DNA of 64,000 bases, from positions 28,546,986 to 28,610,985 of the forward strand of contig CM073765.1 in the NCBI GenBank assembly GCA_037127475.1. The letters are read 5' to 3'. Below, one piece after another: positions 31,594-41,129 of this stretch. The number at the start of each line of letters is the position of its first letter. Position 1 is the stretch's first letter. The notes under the pieces are model-generated. The model saw only the letters and a program-made list of their open reading frames with translations. It was not told the DNA's origin and ran no database searches. Origin of the DNA: Arma custos. Taxonomy: Eukaryota; Arthropoda; Insecta; Hemiptera; Pentatomidae. The translations under genes were made by a program, and so were the position numbers.

Positions 31594-34500
31594 GGAGGGT
31601 GTCTGCGGAGAGGCGACCGCGCTGAGACCTGTAATAACATTAGAGGTGAGTCTTACTGGTTGCCAATTATTAAAATAAAAGGGGGAGTGCAATGTTTAGT
31701 GGATACGGGGAGTTCTAATACTATTATGACCAGAGGTGCGTTAGAACAATTGTACGGGATACAGAGGGTACTCCAGATACGCGAGTGTAAATGTCAGTTA
31801 ATCACTCTGGGCGGCCCATGCAAAGTGCAGGGAGAAGTAAGCATCGAGAGTAAGCGGTGGACAGGGAAACGGGGTAACGTGACCGTCCATGTAGTGGGGG
31901 GAATGACCCGGCAGTACCAGGTGATCATAGGATGTGACCTGTTGGATAAAGTAGGAGCGAGAGTGAGGATTAATCGTGGGCAATGGGATATCAGAATCGG
32001 GGCGCGCACGTACAGCGGTAGAGGGATCGAAAGAAGCGAGGGAACGCAGATAGGGGCGGTAACCCAAATCAGTGACTGGAGGGGAGACATTCAGAGGGAG
32101 TTCCGAGATATTTTTTTTCACGAGGGGGATGTTTTAGGGGTAACGGGCCGAACGGTGCACGAGGTTCCACTGAAACAAGACAGGATTACTTACGTGAAGG
32201 AACGAAGATACCCGCAAGCACTTCGGGCCCATATTCGGGAAGAATTAACTTGCCTCAAGGAACAGGGGATCATAGTCAACAGTACGTCGCCGTATAATAG
32301 TCCCCTATGGGCAGTTAGGAAGAAGGGTTTACCGGGGGACGAGAAAGAACGTTACCGAGTGGTAGTGGACTACCGTAAACTGAATGACAATACCGTCGAC
32401 GAGAGATATCCGATCCCGCGCTTTGAAGATATTCTTGATAGACTGAGTGGGGCAACCATCTTCAGTACGCTAGACCTTAAAGCGGGATACCATCAGATTA
32501 AGATGCATCCTCGGGATCAGCACAAAACAGCTTTTAGTTTCGAGAGGGGTCACTACGAGTTCACGCGCATGCCGTTTGGCCTCAAAAACGCCCCGATCAC
32601 CTTCCAGCGACTGATGGACGAATTCCTTCGAGGCTTAGGGGAATCCTTTTGTCAAGTTTACATGGACGACCTACTGGTCTTCAGTAAAACCGAGAGGGAA
32701 CACGTGGAGCATCTGCGCAGGGTTTTCGCGAAGATCAGGGAGTTTGGCCTCAAGCTGTCCAAGGAGAAGTCTATTATGGGGGAAGAACAAATCACCTTCT
32801 TAGGTCATAGTATTTCCAGGGAAGGGGTTAAACCAGACGCGACGAAAGTTAAAGCGATTCGCAAGATGGTGGTACCGCACGATGTTAAGGGTATTCGTCG
32901 CCTTCTAGGAACCCTCAACTACTACCGGCGATTTATACCGGACATGGCGGCATACCTCGTCCCTCTTAACAAGCTGCTGAGGAAAGGTTCCAGGATAGTT
33001 GTCACGCCCGTCATAGAAAATAATATTCGGAAATGCATGGAAAGGTTGCAGGAGAGACCCGTGCTGGCGTTCCCGGACTTCCAGAAACCCTTCGCGGTAA
33101 CGACCGATGCAAGCGAATATGCGCTAGGGGCAGTATTGTCGCAAGGGGAGGCCGAGGGCGAACGTCCAATAGCTTACGCAAGTAGACGGCTTACTGACGC
33201 GGAGACGAGGTATAGTGCGTTAGAGAGAGAATTGCTTGCTATTGTGTGGGCAGTGGAGCATTTCCGGCCGTACATCTTCGGAAGGAGATTCCGAGTACAC
33301 ACCGATCATAGGCCACTCCAATGGATCGGAAGACTCAAAGAGACATCGGCGAGGGTGTCCAGGTGGAAGGAGTTCCTGGCCCAATACAACATGGAAGTGG
33401 TCTACAAACCGGGAAAGGAAAACGTTGTAGCGGACTGGTTGTCTCGGGCAATTACCACGAACGCGGTTGAAGAGGTGGGTGAATCGTCACGAGATGTGCG
33501 GCAATTCCTGAGCGAATGGACCCCGGAGAGAGAAGGTGGCGAAGCAACGGAAGGGCGAGAGACACCTTCAGACGATAGTTCAGCGGCTGACAGACCTGAG
33601 AGTATGGAGGAGATAGACGAAATTATCAACGACAAGAGGCGGCAGGTAATCTGGAAAACGCGGACATCTGGGTTACTGAAGATTGACTTCGCTAAATATG
33701 GGTCGAGCAGCGTCATTACGGTATGGTCCCAGCCTGGGGTTGGGGATGACCAAATTTGTGGAGTCCTCAAAGATGTGTCGAAGCAGGGGAAAGTGCACCA
33801 CCTCTACGTGGGTAATGCCACTATTTGGGATAAAATCCAACGGGTATGGAGAGCTGAGCGTATAGGGTTGGACCGCAGCTTCATTCGCTGCAAACGAATG
33901 GTGGAGACAATTCGGGAGGAGGAGCGGCAGAAAGAGGTAACCCTAGCTTATCACCAAGGGAAGACTAACCACCGTGGCATTTCGGAGACCATGATGGCGT
34001 TGCGGCGGCGGTATTTCTGGGCAAACATGAAGAAGACGGTGAGTGAACTCATTGGCACGTGTCAGGTATGCCAACGCACGAAATACGATCGACATCCACC
34101 GAGGGTCTTGCAAGAAGAGACAGCCACAGCGGAAGCGCCTCTCATGGACATCCAAATTGATACATTCACCTGGAGGGGATTTAAATGGGTGACAATGGTA
34201 GACCTATTTAGTAAGGTGGCTATGGCGTATGAAATACAGGAACGATCGGCGGACGCGGTGTTAGCAGCACTGCACAGATGGTTTCAGTTCTACGGGGTTC
34301 CAGAGCAAATCTCATCAGACGGTGGTCGTGAGTTCGACAATGCAGCGATTCGGGAGGAGATGCGCGTTTTAGATGTCAACTGGCACCTAAACACGCCGGG
34401 ACACCCCAAAAGCAGGGGATGCATTGAGCGTCTTCACGGAACTCTCAGCGAGCATCTGCGGGTCTATCAAGGAGAAAAAGGGTTGGAGCCAGACGTTGCC

Positions 34501-34950
34501 ATGGTCAAAGCCATCGTCGCGTATAATCACTCTATCCATGCGGTCACGGGGTTCTCGCCGTTCGAGGTTCTTTTCGGCCTGAGGGAGCGTCGGAGGGATT
34601 TTAGAGGGGCCACGGAAGACGAGAAACAACTGGTAAATAACCGCATGGAAATGCGAGCGATGTGGAAAAAGACTCAGAGCAGGATTCGAGCCGAGAAAGA
34701 GAAGAGGGTGGCGCGAGGAAATTTGGCTGTGCGTGACGTGACAGGGGGAGTTTCAATCGGGACGATCGTGTACCGAAAATTAGGGTCTAATAGAGGAAAA
34801 GAGCTGTCGAGATACGAAGGGCCATTTAGGGTGACCGTTATCAGGGAACATAATGTGGTTACCATTGAAAGCATGACCGCGCCACACAAGCGAAGGACGG
34901 TCCATATAGAACAGTTAAAGATTCCAGCACGAGAATCGCCGGGCGGGTAG
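31594..34950 (+). CDS. pol: Pol polyprotein of Gypsy element A (protease, RT, RNase H, integrase)
   Basis: The frame is open from the codon after the gag UGA. No ATG precedes the protease, so expression probably needs read-through or another recoding step. In order: aspartic protease (VDTGSSNTI at 31699-31725), RT (YPIPRFEDIL, LDLKAGYHQI, FGLKNAP, catalytic YMDD at 32659-32670), RNase H (TTDASEYALGAVLSQ, YSALERELLAIVWA, HTDHRPLQW), then integrase with an HHCC finger (GKTNHRG...CQVCQ) and a D-D-E core (QIDTFTWRGF, SSDGGREFDN, GCIERLHGTL). A C-terminal basic/chromatin-linker region ends RRTVHIEQLKIP. All catalytic motifs look intact. Confidence 0.93.
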   Translation, partial: GGCLRRGDRAETCNNIRGESYWLPIIKIKGGVQCLVDTGSSNTIMTRGALEQLYGIQRVLQIRECKCQLITLGGPCKVQGEVSIESKRWTGKRGNVTVHVVGGMTRQYQVIIGCDLLDKVGARVRINRGQWDIRIGARTYSGRGIERSEGTQIGAVTQISDWRGDIQREFRDIFFHEGDVLGVTGRTVHEVPLKQDRITYVKERRYPQALRAHIREELTCLKEQGIIVNSTSPYNSPLWAVRKKGLPGDEKERYRVVVDYRKLNDNTVDERYPIPRFEDILDRLSGATIFSTLDLKAGYHQIKMHPRDQHKTAFSFERGHYEFTRMPFGLKNAPITFQRLMDEFLRGLGESFCQVYMDDLLVFSKTEREHVEHLRRVFAKIREFGLKLSKEKSIMGEEQITFLGHSISREGVKPDATKVKAIRKMVVPHDVKGIRRLLGTLNYYRRFIPDMAAYLVPLNKLLRKGSRIVVTPVIENNIRKCMERLQERPVLAFPDFQKPFAVTTDASEYALGAVLSQGEAEGERPIAYASRRLTDAETRYSALERELLAIVWAVEHFRPYIFGRRFRVHTDHRPLQWIGRLKETSARVSRWKEFLAQYNMEVVYKPGKENVVADWLSRAITTNAVEEVGESSRDVRQFLSEWTPEREGGEATEGRETPSDDSSAADRPESMEEIDEIINDKRRQVIWKTRTSGLLKIDFAKYGSSSVITVWSQPGVGDDQICGVLKDVSKQGKVHHLYVGNATIWDKIQRVWRAERIGLDRSFIRCKRMVETIREEERQKEVTLAYHQGKTNHRGISETMMALRRRYFWANMKKTVSELIGTCQVCQRTKYDRHPPRVLQEETATAEAPLMDIQIDTFTWRGFKWVTMVDLFSKVAMAYEIQERSADAVLAALHRWFQFYGVPEQISSDGGREFDNAAIREEMRVLDVNWHLNTPGHPKSRGCIERLHGTLSEHLRVYQGEKGLEPDVAMVKAIVAYNHSIHAVTGFSPFEVLFGLRERRRDFRGATEDEKQLVNNRMEMRAMWKKTQSRIRAEKEKRVARGNLAVRDVTGGVSIGTIVYRKLGSNRGKELSRYEGPFRVTVIREHNVVTIESMTAPHKRRTVHIEQLKIPARESPGG

Positions 34951-35295
34951 TGTACTGGAGTATCCTCCCGCACGTACCGATACCAAACCATGTATCAGCC
35001 ATATTTTAGTTTGTAAGGTTGTTCATAGAAGTGTTAAGATTTTTTGTTGTTTTGTATTGTACCAAGTGCATTCTAAGTTAAAGCTATGTATTATGGACTA
35101 TATTTGTAAACGTTTTTCTTTTTTTTTTCTTATTCTATCTTACTGTATTATAGGTCGATTGGTAGTGCGTGAAGTTTCTAGTACTTTATTTTTGTTTTCG
35201 TTTTAATCCATTATAAGATTCTATTATTTTTTTCTATTTATTACTATTATTTTGTACTGCATTTCAGAGTTTCCGAGGACTGTTCGGAAACTGGT

Positions 35296-35302
35296 AGGGG
35301 GG
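35296..35302 (+). promoter_or_regulatory. polypurine tract of element A
   Basis: AGGGGGG precedes the 3' LTR start (AGTTAC) and would prime plus-strand DNA. Element B has the same arrangement. Confidence 0.8.
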
Positions 35303-35491
35303 AGTTACAAGTGGAACTAGGACAATATCATTGCTAATACCATTAATGTAAATATAAACACTGCAAAAGATATAAAAGCAGGATTATTAGAGAGAATAAA
35401 TCAGTATTGTTCTAAAAGTCTAACAGTGAGTTTCATTTCCTTCCTTTTTAAATCTCTTTTTTTTATTATTGTTTGTGTCACGACACTTAAG

Positions 35492-35492
<1 letters not shown>
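35303..35492 (+). repeat. 3' LTR of element A (190 bp)
   Basis: Matches 29997-30187 apart from one T fewer in the poly-T run (8 versus 9). Confidence 0.93.

Positions 35493-35568
<76 letters not shown>
35493..35568. repeat. (TA)n microsatellite between elements A and B
   Basis: About 38 uninterrupted TA units are shared as the right flank of A and the left flank of B. Confidence 0.95.
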
Positions 35569-35570
<2 letters not shown>

Positions 35571-35748
35571 TTAAGTGCCATAGCCGGGTAATAGTGGAGC
35601 TTAATCCTACTGAGAATATAAACAACTCCCAGATCTTATATAAGAAGGATTAAGTTATCAATAAAGTCAGTTATAACCGATCTCTCTGTGCGTAATCATT
35701 CTAAACCTTTCCTTTTTTTTTATTTAAAGTGTCTCGAACTCGTTAAGT
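35569..35748 (+). repeat. 5' LTR of element B (180 bp)
   Basis: It starts AGTTAAGTGCC and ends CTCGTTAAGT. It contains the TATA-like CTTATATAAG and a polyadenylation signal TCAATAAAGTC. Confidence 0.92.
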
Positions 35749-35765
35749 GGTGCCGAAACCCGGGA
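35748..35765 (+). promoter_or_regulatory. tRNA primer-binding site of element B
   Basis: Identical 18 nt to the element A site, directly after the LTR. Confidence 0.85.
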
Positions 35766-35867
35766 CACGGATTAGAACATAGAAAAGAAATTTTTTTTTC
35801 CGTTGTTCTATTTTTGTTTGTGGCGTTATTTTTTCGTTTTTGGTGAATAGTACTGAAGTGCGCCAAC

Positions 35868-38800
35868 ATGAATGACCAGGCTTCGAGCATCCTGAGGCCG
35901 GCGACCTTGACGCTAGATCCTCCGCAGGCGGAACAGATGATCCCTGAACTTCAACCTCAGGTAACGTCCTCCTTAGCATTAGCGCGGGCAGACCTAGCGA
36001 GACAGGAAGCTAATAGAATTGCGCAAGAAACGAATGAATTAGAAAAAATGAAATTACGGAAGGCCAATGCGCAAGACATCAGGAGAGAAATTTCTGATTT
36101 GGATAAATTCAACGGCGATGTCGGGGAACTCAATCATTTTATCAAAGGTGGAGACGGGATCATGGCAGGCATTCAATCCCAGGTGGCAGCGGATTTTCTA
36201 GAAGAACTGGATGCCAAAAGGTTGCGAGTGGCCCTGGCACGGCGTGTCCGGAGAAGCGTACTGAACTTAATTCAGGCCGATGAGGAGACTGAATGGGCCG
36301 TGATTAAAGAAAGGTTGAAGAAGGCGTATGGAGGAGGGAGATGGACAATCGAGGAGGATATTTTTCAAATGTTCTGTGAACGGAGGCAGAGCCGACAGAC
36401 ACCGGGCCAATACGCTGCAGTCATGCAGAAGCGGTATCCCCAGGCGCTGAGACAGCACATCCGGGCAGAATTAGAGGAGTTAAAACGTCAGGGGATCATT
36501 GTCGACAGCTCGTCCCCGTTCAATAGCCCTCTGTGGGCGGTAAGGAAGAAAAGTGTGGCAGGGGAAGAGAAATATAGGGTGGTCGTGGACTTCCGTCAGC
36601 TCAACGAGAATACAAAGGACGAAGCTTATCCAATTCCCCGATTTGACGATATCATAGATCGACTGAGCGGTGCGGTAATATTTAGCACATTAGATCTGAA
36701 AGCAGGGTATCACCAAATCAGACTGCATCCCCGGGATCAGGCGAAAACAGCCTTCACATTCGAACGGGGACATTATGAATTCACGAGAATGCCGGTTGGA
36801 CTTAAGAATGCGCCCCTCACGTTCCAGCGGCTGATGGACGAATTCCTCAGGGGGGTAGATGAGGGGATTTGCCAGGTTTATATGGATGACCTTCTAGTGT
36901 TTAGCAAATCGGAGGACGAACACGTGCAACACCTTCGGCAGGTCTTCAAAAGGGTTCGCGAATTCGGGCTGAAACTGTCTCCAGAGAAGTCCGTGTTGGG
37001 TCGAACTGAGATAAATTTTTTAGGGCACACGGTGTCTCGGGAAGGAGTTAGGCCGGACAAGTCCAAGGTGGAAGCGATCACCAAGATGGCGATACCCCGG
37101 GACGTGAAAGGCATCAGAAGGCTTCTGGGGGCCCTTAATTATTATAGGCGTTTTGTTCCGGGCATGGCGCGGTACCTGGTGCCCATCAATAACTTGTTGA
37201 AAAAGGGAGCGCGAGTAGTTGTCACGCCGGTCATGGAGGACAACCTGAAGAAATGTCTGGAGCATCTGACGGGGGAACCGGTGCTAGCGTTCCCAGATTT
37301 TGCTAAGCAGTTCATTGTGACTACCGATGCCAGCGAGTACGCCTTAGGGGCGGTCTTGTCTCAGGGGCATGACCAGGGGGACCGGCCTATAGCATACGCG
37401 AGCAGGAGATTGTCCGAGGCCGAAGCCAGATATAGTGCGTTGGAGAGGGAGCTACTAGGCATTGTTTGGGCGGTCGACCATTTCAGACCATATTTGTTTG
37501 GCAGAAGATTCCGTGTCCAGACGGATCACCGGCCGTTACAGTGGGTAGGCCAGCTAAAGGAGTCATCCGCTCGAGTGGCTCGCTGGAAGGAGAAGCTCAG
37601 CCAGTACTCCATGGATGTCGTCTACAAACCGGGGAAGGAAAACGTAGTCGCCGATTGGCTGTCGCGGGCACTCATGGTGAATGCGATAGAAGAGGATGTC
37701 GCAGGTCCATCAGGAGATATCCGGCAGTTTCTGCAGGACTGGTCGCCGGGGAGCGAAGGAGAACGGTCCATCACGGAAGCGGGAAGAGAGGAGGTATCGT
37801 CGGACAGAGAGAGCTCTACGGACGAGAGACCGGGGGATTTGGAAGAAATCGATGAAATCGTGAACGACAAACCGAGGCAGATCATCTGGAAGACAAAGAC
37901 GTCAGGCATGCTGTCCATAGAGTATCTGCGTTACGGGCGGTCGCGCATCAATGTCATCTCGTCCCAACCAGGGGTGCGATTGGACCTCGTCTGTAAAGCC
38001 CTCAAGGACGCTTCTAAGCCGGGTCACACACACCATCTTTACGTGGGTAACGCGGTAATCTGGGACAAAATCCGACAGGTGTGGAAAACGGATCAAATCC
38101 CGGATCGCGTTTTCATCCGGTGCAGGATCATGGTCGAGACTATCAGGGACGGCGGCCGACAGAAGGAAGTAACTGAGGCCTATCACGTGGGCAAAACCAA
38201 TCACAGAGGGGTTAATGAGACGCTACAGGCGCTCAGGAGGCGATATTATTGGTCGGGAATGCGGCGGACAATCCAGGAAGTTATAGGGACATGCGAGGTC
38301 TGCATGGTTACGAAGTATGACCGCCACCCACCGCAGGCCGTACAGGAAGAAACACCCACGGGGGATCGACCACTCCGAGATCTGCAAGTGGACACGTTCA
38401 CCTGGAAGGGTTTTACGTGGCTCACGACCATCGACGTTTTCAGCAAGATCGCCATGGCTCACCTGATCCATTCCAAGGAAGCAGAGTCGGTGCTATTAGC
38501 CCTCCGGACATGGTTTATGTTTTATGGGGTACCTGATACCATAACGTCCGATAAAGGGAGGGAGTTCGACAACGCGGTGGTGAGTGAGGAAGCGCGTAAG
38601 TTGGAGGTCGCGTGGCGGTTTAACACTCCGGGACACCCGAAGGGTAGGGGAGGGGTAGAGCGGTTGCATAGCACGCTTAGCGACCACCTCAGGGTCTACC
38701 ATGTCGAGCAGGGGTTGACGCCGGACGTCGCAATGCGGAAAGCGGTTGCGGCGTACAACCATTCTGTCCATTCCGTAACGGGGTTCTCTCCGTTTGAAGT

Positions 38801-39209
38801 GTTGTTTGGGGTTCGCGGGCCTAGTCGGGATCCCGAGGGTACGGTTGGAAGTACCGCCGCAGCGCGCGACATCGTCGCGAACCACGTGCGGGTTCGAGAG
38901 GCGTGGGAAAAGGCGCGAAGGCTAATCGTGAGGGAAAAACGGACCAGAGTTGCTAGGGAAAACGCGAGAGTCCGAGACTGCTCGGGAGAACTCAAAATTG
39001 GGGCTATAGTCTACAGGCGAATTGGGTCTAATAGGGGCAAGGAGCCACGGCGATACGAGGGGCCATTTCGTGTTGTAGTCATTCGGGAACACAACACAGT
39101 CACCATCGAAAGTGTAGGGGACCCCAGGAGGCGGCGGACGGTCCATATTGAACAGCTGAAATTTCCTCTGGGGTCTGGAGTGCCTTCGCCTACTCCAGTG
39201 GAGTGTTAA
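35868..39209 (+). CDS. Gag-RT-RNase H-integrase fusion of Gypsy element B
   Basis: One 1,113-codon frame starts at ATG 35868 (GCCAACATGAATGACC). Residues 1-~187 match Gag of element A up to GQYAAV. At about 36424-36436 the sequence jumps directly to the RT (RYPQALRQHIRAELEEL). The zinc knuckles, the Gag-Pol stop, the protease and the start of Pol are lost, but the frame is kept. RT retains LDLKAGYHQI, the catalytic YMDD (36879-36890) and a PVGLKNAP variant of the usual FGLKNAP. RNase H (TTDASEYALGAVLSQ, QTDHRPLQW), the integrase finger and the core (QVDTFTWKGF, TSDKGREFDN, GGVERLHSTL) follow. Without a protease the product could not process itself, so B is likely non-autonomous. Confidence 0.92.
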   Translation: MNDQASSILRPATLTLDPPQAEQMIPELQPQVTSSLALARADLARQEANRIAQETNELEKMKLRKANAQDIRREISDLDKFNGDVGELNHFIKGGDGIMAGIQSQVAADFLEELDAKRLRVALARRVRRSVLNLIQADEETEWAVIKERLKKAYGGGRWTIEEDIFQMFCERRQSRQTPGQYAAVMQKRYPQALRQHIRAELEELKRQGIIVDSSSPFNSPLWAVRKKSVAGEEKYRVVVDFRQLNENTKDEAYPIPRFDDIIDRLSGAVIFSTLDLKAGYHQIRLHPRDQAKTAFTFERGHYEFTRMPVGLKNAPLTFQRLMDEFLRGVDEGICQVYMDDLLVFSKSEDEHVQHLRQVFKRVREFGLKLSPEKSVLGRTEINFLGHTVSREGVRPDKSKVEAITKMAIPRDVKGIRRLLGALNYYRRFVPGMARYLVPINNLLKKGARVVVTPVMEDNLKKCLEHLTGEPVLAFPDFAKQFIVTTDASEYALGAVLSQGHDQGDRPIAYASRRLSEAEARYSALERELLGIVWAVDHFRPYLFGRRFRVQTDHRPLQWVGQLKESSARVARWKEKLSQYSMDVVYKPGKENVVADWLSRALMVNAIEEDVAGPSGDIRQFLQDWSPGSEGERSITEAGREEVSSDRESSTDERPGDLEEIDEIVNDKPRQIIWKTKTSGMLSIEYLRYGRSRINVISSQPGVRLDLVCKALKDASKPGHTHHLYVGNAVIWDKIRQVWKTDQIPDRVFIRCRIMVETIRDGGRQKEVTEAYHVGKTNHRGVNETLQALRRRYYWSGMRRTIQEVIGTCEVCMVTKYDRHPPQAVQEETPTGDRPLRDLQVDTFTWKGFTWLTTIDVFSKIAMAHLIHSKEAESVLLALRTWFMFYGVPDTITSDKGREFDNAVVSEEARKLEVAWRFNTPGHPKGRGGVERLHSTLSDHLRVYHVEQGLTPDVAMRKAVAAYNHSVHSVTGFSPFEVLFGVRGPSRDPEGTVGSTAAARDIVANHVRVREAWEKARRLIVREKRTRVARENARVRDCSGELKIGAIVYRRIGSNRGKEPRRYEGPFRVVVIREHNTVTIESVGDPRRRRTVHIEQLKFPLGSGVPSPTPVEC

Positions 39210-39517
39210 ATTGTGAGGAACAAGAAAGTGTTTGTCCTTCTATCAGTGTAAAATTTTGTTTTAAACTATTATTGGTAGCTATTTTGTTTTTCGTTTTTTC
39301 TCCTATCTGTGTGGAGGCCATCAACCAGTAGGGAATAGTTCTGGTTGTTTTATTATTCCTTGTTGCTGTATCTTACTTTTGTTATTGTACAATTGTATGG
39401 TGTTTATTTGTATATATCGAAATTGTGTGTGTCTGGGAGCTGTAGTGTGTACAGGAGCCAGCTCTGCTACTCACCTGGACTGGTCCTTCCTTTAGTTTCC
39501 AAAAGTGTCTGGAAACT

Positions 39518-39527
39518 GGAGGGGGGG
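39518..39527 (+). promoter_or_regulatory. polypurine tract of element B
   Basis: GGAGGGGGGG directly precedes the 3' LTR. Confidence 0.8.
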
Positions 39528-39706
39528 AGTTAAGTGCCATAGCCGGGTAATAGTGGAGCTTAATCCTACTGAGAATATAAACAACTCCCAGATCTTATAT
39601 AAGAAGGATTAAGTTATCAATAAAGTCAGTTATAACCGATCTCTCTGTGCGTAATCATTCTAAACCTTTCCTTTTTTTTTATTTAAAGTGTCTCGAACTC
39701 GTTAAG

Positions 39707-39707
<1 letters not shown>
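39528..39707 (+). repeat. 3' LTR of element B (180 bp)
   Basis: Same length and, by eye, the same sequence as 35569-35748. It is followed immediately by (TA)n. Confidence 0.93.

Positions 39708-39739
<32 letters not shown>
39708..39739. repeat. (TA)n microsatellite, right flank of element B
   Basis: Sixteen TA units, then ACACATATACG. Confidence 0.95.
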
Positions 39740-39748
<9 letters not shown>

Positions 39749-39749
39749 G

Positions 39750-40330
39750 ATACATAATAAGTGGCCCATTATAATGATCGCTCTGTTTTGGTTTTGACCT
39801 CTTATAACTTCTCTCTCTAGATCCTCATAGAATTGCTCCTTATCTTAAACATCGACGTCATCTGTTGGGGTGTACATTTGCATAACACTTACTTTTCCTA
39901 TTGATAGTTCCATGCTTGCCACTATTATTCTTGAAGATATTGGCTCCCAGTCTTCTACTTAGGCAAACAACCTTTCAGACATGATCATGCCTACGCCCTC
40001 CTTGTCCCTCAGTCCAGCCGCCTCTCCTGAGTAAATAAGCACATAGTCTTTGTCAAGCCTCACTTATCCTTGCCCTTTCTTCCCATCTTCTCCAATTCAT
40101 AGGATTTTTACCCTGATGGCCTTCATCTCCTCCACTATTTCAGTATCTTTGCCAGTTAATATTTGTCTTTATATCCCACGTTCCAAATAAGATGTCCTGT
40201 CAAGCGCTCTGTCGTAACCATTGTGTCTGACCTAATCCGAGAGATCATTGTGGAATTTGAATCGATGATTCTCTCCTACGAGTGATTAGCCCACTAGAAG
40301 AGGCTCCATGCCCAGGGACACTAAGATACC
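39750..40330 (-). pseudogene. endonuclease-RT LINE, endonuclease relic
   Basis: The minus strand, with several stops and shifts, reads DKEGVGMIMSERLFA, WEPISSRIIVASMELSIGKV, SVMQMYTPTDDVDV and KEQFYEDLERE. These are the middle of an AP-type endonuclease (compare SVHAPTEEKGE and EEFYSELERV in the relic at 21700-22819). Further upstream, IWNVG near 40190 resembles the domain start. It is decayed. Confidence 0.6.
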
Positions 40331-40339
40331 ATATAATTT

Positions 40340-40500
40340 TAGTCGCTATTTCTTCTATTTTTTTTTTATGGAAGCATTTACTATAAGAAGTGACGTGCAC
40401 TCCCTCGCAATTGAAGCATTTTGGTTTGCCTAGTCGCAGACATTCAGAAATAATATGTGAGCCGCTGCATCTTACATTTTACGGTGTGGTTTCAGTAGTT
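40340..40500 (-). pseudogene. LINE gag zinc-knuckle fragment
   Basis: The minus strand reads AHIISECLRLGKPKCFNCEGVH, then YSKCFHKKK. The CxxC-x4-H-type spacing is typical of LINE ORF1 zinc knuckles. A stop interrupts it upstream. It is too short to assign to a family. Confidence 0.45.
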
Positions 40501-41129
40501 TACACACTAAACACTGTACACAATTAAATAGTCATTTCCTACTCTTATCAGAGCTGTTGTCAGTTGAGGTTGTATCCAAGTGATATGAATGGACCCCAAC
40601 AGCTTTAGCCGAAATCTTCATAGAAGTAGTAATAGTATTTGTTTGGATAAGGTTCTTAAAAAAGGCTCCTGTACAAACAATTATAATATGTATTTTAATG
40701 TTCATTCGTCGAATTTAGGTTTATTCATCGTAATTAGGTTTATTCGTCAAATACTACTAGATCTCAAACGATCAATAGTAGTTCCAAATCCATCAAGATT
40801 TTATACCTTGAAGATCATAGACGATTGTGGACTAGGCCTACTGGGGATACCACATTAAAAAAAACGCACCCCGGCACTCTACCCCTGCGGTGGTGTGGAA
40901 ACGAGTGCATTATTTATAAGTATTATTTAAAAAATTAATATTACTTAATTGGCTAGGAATTTGGAGAAAAACAATAAGACCTTTCCAAAATGTAAATCAT
41001 TATTTTTCCCGAAGTAGCCACTTTTTAAACAAATTTTAAATAAAAATTTAATGATTGCCCATGCTATTCAAGTTTATTTTATAATGAATATAATATTACT
41101 TTATAATACAATAAAATATAATGAATTCT

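Larger units (their letters stand above)
29997..35492 (+). mobile_element. Ty3/Gypsy LTR retrotransposon A, complete, 5.5 kb, inserted in (TA)n
   Basis: The element is LTR-PBS-gag-pol-PPT-LTR, with no env. The LTRs start AGTTAC and end CTTAAGT. The two LTRs differ only by one T in a T-run, so insertion is recent. (TA)n abuts both ends (29933-29996 and 35493-35568), consistent with a short TA-type target duplication. About 350 bp between the pol stop and the 3' LTR hold no ORF. AGT-starting LTRs with alternating pyrimidine-purine targets are known from the Drosophila gypsy group; the assignment beyond Gypsy is inference. Confidence 0.92.
35569..39707 (+). mobile_element. Ty3/Gypsy LTR retrotransposon B, internally deleted, 4.1 kb, inserted in (TA)n
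   Basis: B is related to A (colinear protein, same PBS, same LTR termini) but is a distinct family: the LTR interiors differ and the coding DNA diverges throughout. The LTRs (35569-35748 and 39528-39707) are both 180 bp and I see no difference between them, so insertion is very recent. Relative to A it lacks about 1.3 kb covering the gag C-terminus, protease and RT start. (TA)n flanks both sides. Confidence 0.92.

Noticed and set aside
34951..35302. env gene in Gypsy element A
   Set aside because: Only about 350 bp separate the pol stop and the 3' LTR, with no ORF. Element B also lacks one.
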